This document shows, one piece after another, positions 5,792 to 8,078 of a DNA stretch of 8,078 bases. A program made the translations under genes and the position numbers. Within the stretch, counting starts at the first letter, position 1; each line of letters starts with the position of its first letter. The DNA lies in assembly GCA_913050645.1 (NCBI GenBank), contig CAJXAG010000042.1, positions 1-8,078 of the forward strand, given 5' to 3'. Under the pieces are notes generated by a model. That model was not told the DNA's origin and did no database searches. It worked only from the letters and a program-made list of their open reading frames with translations. This DNA is from an uncultured bacterium (lineage in GTDB: Bacteria; Patescibacteriota; Minisyncoccia; Phycocordibacterales; UBA918).

Positions 5792-5820
5792 AAGGACGGT
5801 CAGTTGGCCGTCCTTTTATC
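5792..5820 (+). terminator. Rho-independent terminator after the zinc-ribbon gene
   Basis: AAGGACGG/CCGTCCTT (5792-5799/5808-5815) is extended by a G.T and a C-G pair to a 4-nt loop AGTT, and is followed by TTATC after the terminal TT of the stem. It separates this unit from the metK leader. Confidence 0.85.
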
Positions 5821-5833
5821 ATGGGGGGAAGTG

Positions 5834-5862
5834 TAACTTTTGGATAATAACTTCTGTATAAT
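5834..5862 (+). promoter_or_regulatory. Probable metK promoter
   Basis: A perfect -10 TATAAT (5857-5862) has only a poor -35 match (TAACTT at 5834-5839) at 17 bp. The predicted start near 5869 lies just before the riboswitch aptamer, giving a leader of about 200 nt. Confidence 0.6.
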
Positions 5863-5882
5863 ACTCTGACAATTACATAACA

Positions 5883-5993
5883 GTATCCAGAGTATGAACG
5901 AGGGAATTGATCCGTTGACTTCATCCGCAACCTCTTATCGTTTGTGATAATAAGGTGCGACATTCAACCAAGCATTTTTGTTTGGGTAGATGC
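5883..5993 (+). promoter_or_regulatory. SAM-I (S-box) riboswitch aptamer upstream of metK
   Basis: The leader has the S-box conserved blocks in order: ATCcAGAG (5885-5892), GAGGGA (5900-5905), GCAACC (5927-5932) and GGTGC (5954-5958). Helices can be drawn in the right places: P1 GTATC/GATGC (5883-5887/5989-5993), P2a TGAA/TTCA (5895-5898/5963-5966), P3 ACCT...TTATC/GATAA...AGGT between GCAACC and GGTGC, and P4 CCAAGC/GTTTGG (5968-5973/5980-5985). Known S-box RNAs bind S-adenosylmethionine and switch off genes of methionine and SAM synthesis; metK is a classic target. The loop between GAGGGA and GCAACC is divergent and P1 is short. SAM-IV, a relative with a similar core, is the main alternative. 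Confidence 0.85.
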
Positions 5994-6009
5994 CAAAAAC
6001 TCCACGGAT

Positions 6010-6037
6010 GCAGTACGTATGTGCTGCTTTTGTATTT
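6010..6037 (+). terminator. Expression-platform terminator of the metK riboswitch
   Basis: GCAGTAC/GTGCTGC (6010-6016/6021-6027) form a 7-bp stem with one G.U and loop GTAT, followed by TTTTGTATTT, 16 nt after P1 and 29 nt before the metK ATG. GGATGC at 6006-6011 can pair with the P1 5' strand GTATCC (5883-5888). That would compete with both P1 and the terminator base, a plausible antiterminator. Confidence 0.65.
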
Positions 6038-6066
6038 GTACTTAGAAATATAAGTAAAGAATAGAT

Positions 6067-7014
6067 ATGATGAAAACAGCAGAGTGTGTGTCTCCAGGGC
6101 ACCCCGATAAAGTATGCGACCGTATTAGCGATGCGGTGCTCGATGCGTATCTTACGCAGGACCCGGAAAGTCGTGTTGCAGTTGAGACAGTGGGATCGCA
6201 CGGGAAAGTGTGGGTAACCGGAGAGGTTACTACAAACGCGACTGATGTTGACGTTGTGAAGATTGTGGAAGATATTGCGGGAGACGATTTGGATATCTCA
6301 GTACATATCGTGCAGCAAAGTTCAGAGATTGCGCAAGGTGTCGATACCGGTGGCGCTGGAGATCAGGGGATTATGACCGGCTACGCAACACGCGAGACTG
6401 ATACGTTTATGCCTAAGGAGTATGAACTTGCACGCGGTTTATGCCAGGCGGTGTATGAGCAGTATCCGTACGATGGAAAGACGCAGGTGACACTTGGGGA
6501 TGATGGAAAGATTTTCTCAGTGGTGTGTAGTTTTCAAAATGCTCCAAAAGAAGCGTTGGAGGCGTTAGTTAAAGAAACCATTCCTGTGGCAGGTGAGTAT
6601 CACATTAACCCTGCAGGAGACTGGTCGCAAGGTGGCTTCGATGCTGACGCTGGACTTACCGGACGGAAGATTATTGTCGACAACTATGGTCCGGAAGTGG
6701 CAGTTGGTGGCGGTGCATTCTCGGGAAAAGATCCTTCAAAGGTCGATCGTTCTGGTGCATACATGGCACGACGTATTGCGGTTGATACGCTTGAGAAAAA
6801 TCCACAGGCGCAAGAAGTGCTCGTGAAGCTTGCTTATGCAATTGGCTACCCTGAAGCACTCATGGCAGTAGCGACTGTTGATGGTGTTGCACAAAAGGTA
6901 GAAGGGTATGACCTTACACCAAATGGTATCAAGTCATTCTTAAAGCTTGGTCAGCCTGTGTACAGCAGCACGGCAGAATGGGGACACTTTGGCCGCGGGT
7001 TTGAGTGGAAATAA
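6067..7014 (+). CDS. metK: S-adenosylmethionine synthetase (compact form)
   Basis: The enzyme makes S-adenosylmethionine from methionine and ATP in the cytoplasm. At 315 aa it is well short of the roughly 380-400 aa of typical bacterial MetK. Seen: GHPDK (11-15) with SDAVLDAYLTQDP (21-33), E40 in the VET motif, GGAGDQGIMTGYATRETD (95-112), DGKTQVT (136-142), GLTGRKIIVDNYG (196-208), the phosphate-binding GGGAFSGKDPSKVDRS (214-229), AYAIG (256-260) and GHFGR (306-310). Shortening falls in connecting loops and at the C-terminus, not in these motifs. The usual SEGHPDK reads SPGHPDK. Two adjacent ATGs (6067, 6070) are possible starts; no clear Shine-Dalgarno site is seen. Probably controlled by the SAM-I leader. 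Its stop codon lies inside a 38-bp palindrome. Confidence 0.96.
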   Translation: MMKTAECVSPGHPDKVCDRISDAVLDAYLTQDPESRVAVETVGSHGKVWVTGEVTTNATDVDVVKIVEDIAGDDLDISVHIVQQSSEIAQGVDTGGAGDQGIMTGYATRETDTFMPKEYELARGLCQAVYEQYPYDGKTQVTLGDDGKIFSVVCSFQNAPKEALEALVKETIPVAGEYHINPAGDWSQGGFDADAGLTGRKIIVDNYGPEVAVGGGAFSGKDPSKVDRSGAYMARRIAVDTLEKNPQAQEVLVKLAYAIGYPEALMAVATVDGVAQKVEGYDLTPNGIKSFLKLGQPVYSSTAEWGHFGRGFEWK

Positions 7015-7049
7015 ATACCCATTTAAATTGCAATTTAAATGGGTATTTA
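7012..7049. repeat. 38-bp perfect palindrome containing the metK stop
   Basis: The two 19-bp arms are exact reverse complements about the 7030/7031 junction with no spacer. The outer part is AAATACCC/GGGTATTT and the centre AATTGCAATT. It starts in the TAA of metK. It could act as a terminator hairpin or form a cruciform. Confidence 0.9.
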
Positions 7050-7050
7050 C

Positions 7051-7110
7051 AGAAAAGTCCCCAAGAATAGTTCGATATATCGAACTATTCTTGGGGACTT
7101 TTCTTTTATA
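7051..7110 (+). terminator. 54-bp perfect palindrome with T-tract, probable metK terminator
   Basis: The 27-bp arms (7051-7077 and 7078-7104) are exact reverse complements. The outer part is AGAAAAGTCCCC/GGGGACTTTTCT and the centre TTCGATATATCGAA. The right arm runs into TTCTTTTAT. The plus-strand T-tract supports termination of metK, but 27 bp of perfect pairing far exceeds what is needed. Confidence 0.8.
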
Positions 7111-7165
7111 TATGGCTGTGATAGGTTTGAGGTAGAAAGCATTTGTATAGAAAAGAGTAGCTGTG

Positions 7166-7717
7166 ATGGATTTGGAACAACTAAAAAAACTGCTTGCTGA
7201 TCACGGTGTAGATATTTCTGCATTTGGAATAGGTAAAGCAAAGACACTTGCCAATCTTCTTGAAGAAGTAAACTCTGGTGAGACTCAATTGGAGGTTGCT
7301 GAAGGTATTCTTGTGCGGTCAGTCGGTGTGGTTAGCATAGATGTGTACTGCCGAGTTGGTGCTGTTCGCATGCGCCTCACTGAGGATCGTCAAGAGTTTT
7401 TAGACGGTCGGGTTCGGAAACGTGATTATCTCTACGGAGCCGTCTCGGAGAAAATGAATCCGGGCGAAGAGGTGACAAACGCAATTGGTCGAGGATTAGC
7501 TGAAGAGTTGAAAGTTTCAAATTTTTCAGTTGAGAATTTGACAGAGCCAATCATTACGTCACTAGAATCGCCAAGTTATCCTGGTTTGCAGTCAAAGTAC
7601 ACTACGTACGAGGTGAGTGTGAATCTTGATGTAAGTGATTACCGTCCGGAAGGGTATGTTGAAGAGCAGGGTGATAAAAGTACATTTTTTGTCTGGGAAA
7701 AATCTCCCAAGACCTGA
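7166..7717 (+). CDS. Nudix-like hydrolase domain protein
   Basis: 183 aa from ATG 7166 (a GTG directly before it would add one residue). The N-terminus (about 1-40) is helical and charged. From about 54 on, strands surround a Nudix-box-like segment: in numbering that includes the GTG, EKMNPGE (96-102), E102, seven residues, then RGLAEELKV (110-118). This fits E-x7-R-x-U-x-E-E, keeping the metal-binding Glu pair (114, 115). The first Gly of the box is Glu, REU is RGL and the late Gly is Lys. Nudix enzymes cleave nucleoside diphosphates linked to another group; the substrate here cannot be told. The upstream GAG is a weak Shine-Dalgarno site. It lies after the metK palindromes and before its own terminator. 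Confidence 0.72.
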   Translation: MDLEQLKKLLADHGVDISAFGIGKAKTLANLLEEVNSGETQLEVAEGILVRSVGVVSIDVYCRVGAVRMRLTEDRQEFLDGRVRKRDYLYGAVSEKMNPGEEVTNAIGRGLAEELKVSNFSVENLTEPIITSLESPSYPGLQSKYTTYEVSVNLDVSDYRPEGYVEEQGDKSTFFVWEKSPKT

Positions 7718-7724
7718 TGTGTAC

Positions 7725-7759
7725 AGGCTGGATCGTTGATCCAGCCTTTTCTTTTGTGT
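7725..7759 (+). terminator. Rho-independent terminator after the Nudix-like gene
   Basis: The 10-bp stem AGGCTGGATC/GATCCAGCCT (7725-7734/7738-7747), loop GTT, is followed by TTTCTTTTGTGT. The tail is the same as that of the terminator at 2805-2840. Confidence 0.9.
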
Positions 7760-7782
7760 GCGTGAATGGTAGCTTTGTATAC

Positions 7783-8078
7783 ATGGAAACAGGGACACTG
7801 TCGGTAGTTGCTACACCCATTGGAAACTTAGAAGACATTACACTTCGCGCTATTCGTATGCTCAAGGAAGCAGACTATATCTTATGTGAAGATACACGGG
7901 TAACAGGGAAGCTCCTTAAACACTATGAGATTGAAACAAAAATGAAGCGGTATGATGCACATGCTTCGGAAAAAGTGCATGCAGAAATTCTCTCTGACTT
8001 AGAAGTGGGGAAGCATATTGCGCTTGTGTCTGACGCAGGAACACCAGGGGTGAGTGATCCGGGGGTATTGCTCATAAG
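7783..8078 (+). CDS. rsmI: 16S rRNA (cytidine-1402-2'-O)-methyltransferase, 5' part
   Basis: 98 codons are visible before the window ends, about a third to half of a usual RsmI. The family 2'-O-methylates C1402 in the decoding centre of 16S rRNA using S-adenosylmethionine, alongside RsmH. Diagnostic motifs: VVATPIGNLEDIT (8-20), the tetrapyrrole-methylase-type N-terminal strand and loop; CEDTR (35-39); and ALVSDAGTPGVSDPG (80-94). ATG 7783 gives the expected N-terminus (METGTLSVVATPIGN). No Shine-Dalgarno site is visible; a TATACA at 7778-7783 overlaps the start and could be a -10 box only by chance. It starts 24 nt after the preceding terminator tail, so it begins a new unit. Confidence 0.95.
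   Translation, partial: METGTLSVVATPIGNLEDITLRAIRMLKEADYILCEDTRVTGKLLKHYEIETKMKRYDAHASEKVHAEILSDLEVGKHIALVSDAGTPGVSDPGVLLI

Noticed and set aside
5935..6201. 88-aa leftward ORF over the metK leader
   Set aside because: It is antisense to the riboswitch and the metK start, with no signals.
7107..7151. Promoter for the Nudix-like gene (TTGAGG with TATAGA)
   Set aside because: The spacer is only 13 bp; other TATA-like strings fall in the palindrome tail. Not supported.
6947..7247. Two short ORFs on opposite strands over the region after metK
   Set aside because: They share the same peptide because they both read the 54-bp palindrome; neither has support as a gene.

Overview
The window looks like a chromosomal segment of a Patescibacteria (CPR) genome, most likely of the Parcubacteria/Paceibacteria group. 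This placement is inference. It rests on compact genes with short versions of universal enzymes (MetK of 315 aa), a VirB2/TrbC-like two-helix membrane protein of the kind common in CPR genomes, many tiny single-gene units closed by simple hairpin terminators, and use of the standard code with TGA as a stop.

Layout. Positions 1-139 hold no gene I can support. Two hairpin terminators (140-184 and 213-246) follow a leftward gene at 249-1607. It encodes an exported membrane protein: signal peptide, two helices, a Gly/Ser-rich linker, then an extracytoplasmic domain with a JAMM/JAB-like HTHP...SAAD motif. A rightward promoter and tRNA-Ile(GAT) (1756-1829) come next, then a leftward DedA/VTT-type membrane protein (1883-2461). 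A rightward orphan 83-aa gene with its own Shine-Dalgarno site and terminator lies at 2549-2800. The peptidoglycan pair murD-murC (2982-5617) is separated by 2 nt and preceded by a 14-bp inverted repeat whose right arm begins at the murD start codon. A consensus promoter inside the end of murC drives a 39-aa zinc-ribbon protein (5665-5784) that has its own terminator. metK (6067-7014) is preceded by what reads as a SAM-I (S-box) riboswitch with a terminator hairpin. Two back-to-back perfect palindromes (38 and 54 bp) follow metK. Then come a Nudix-like gene (7166-7717), its terminator, and the 5' part of rsmI, cut by the window end.

How the genes fit together. MurD and MurC catalyse two consecutive steps of cytoplasmic UDP-MurNAc-peptide synthesis. 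MetK makes S-adenosylmethionine, the cofactor used by RsmI (16S rRNA methylation) and other methyltransferases, and appears to be under feedback control by its own product. The other genes look like independent units.

Most notable are the pilin-like/JAMM fusion, the S-box leader in a CPR-like genome, the inverted repeat at the murD start, and a recurring use of perfect hairpins both between genes and, in frame, inside murD and murC.
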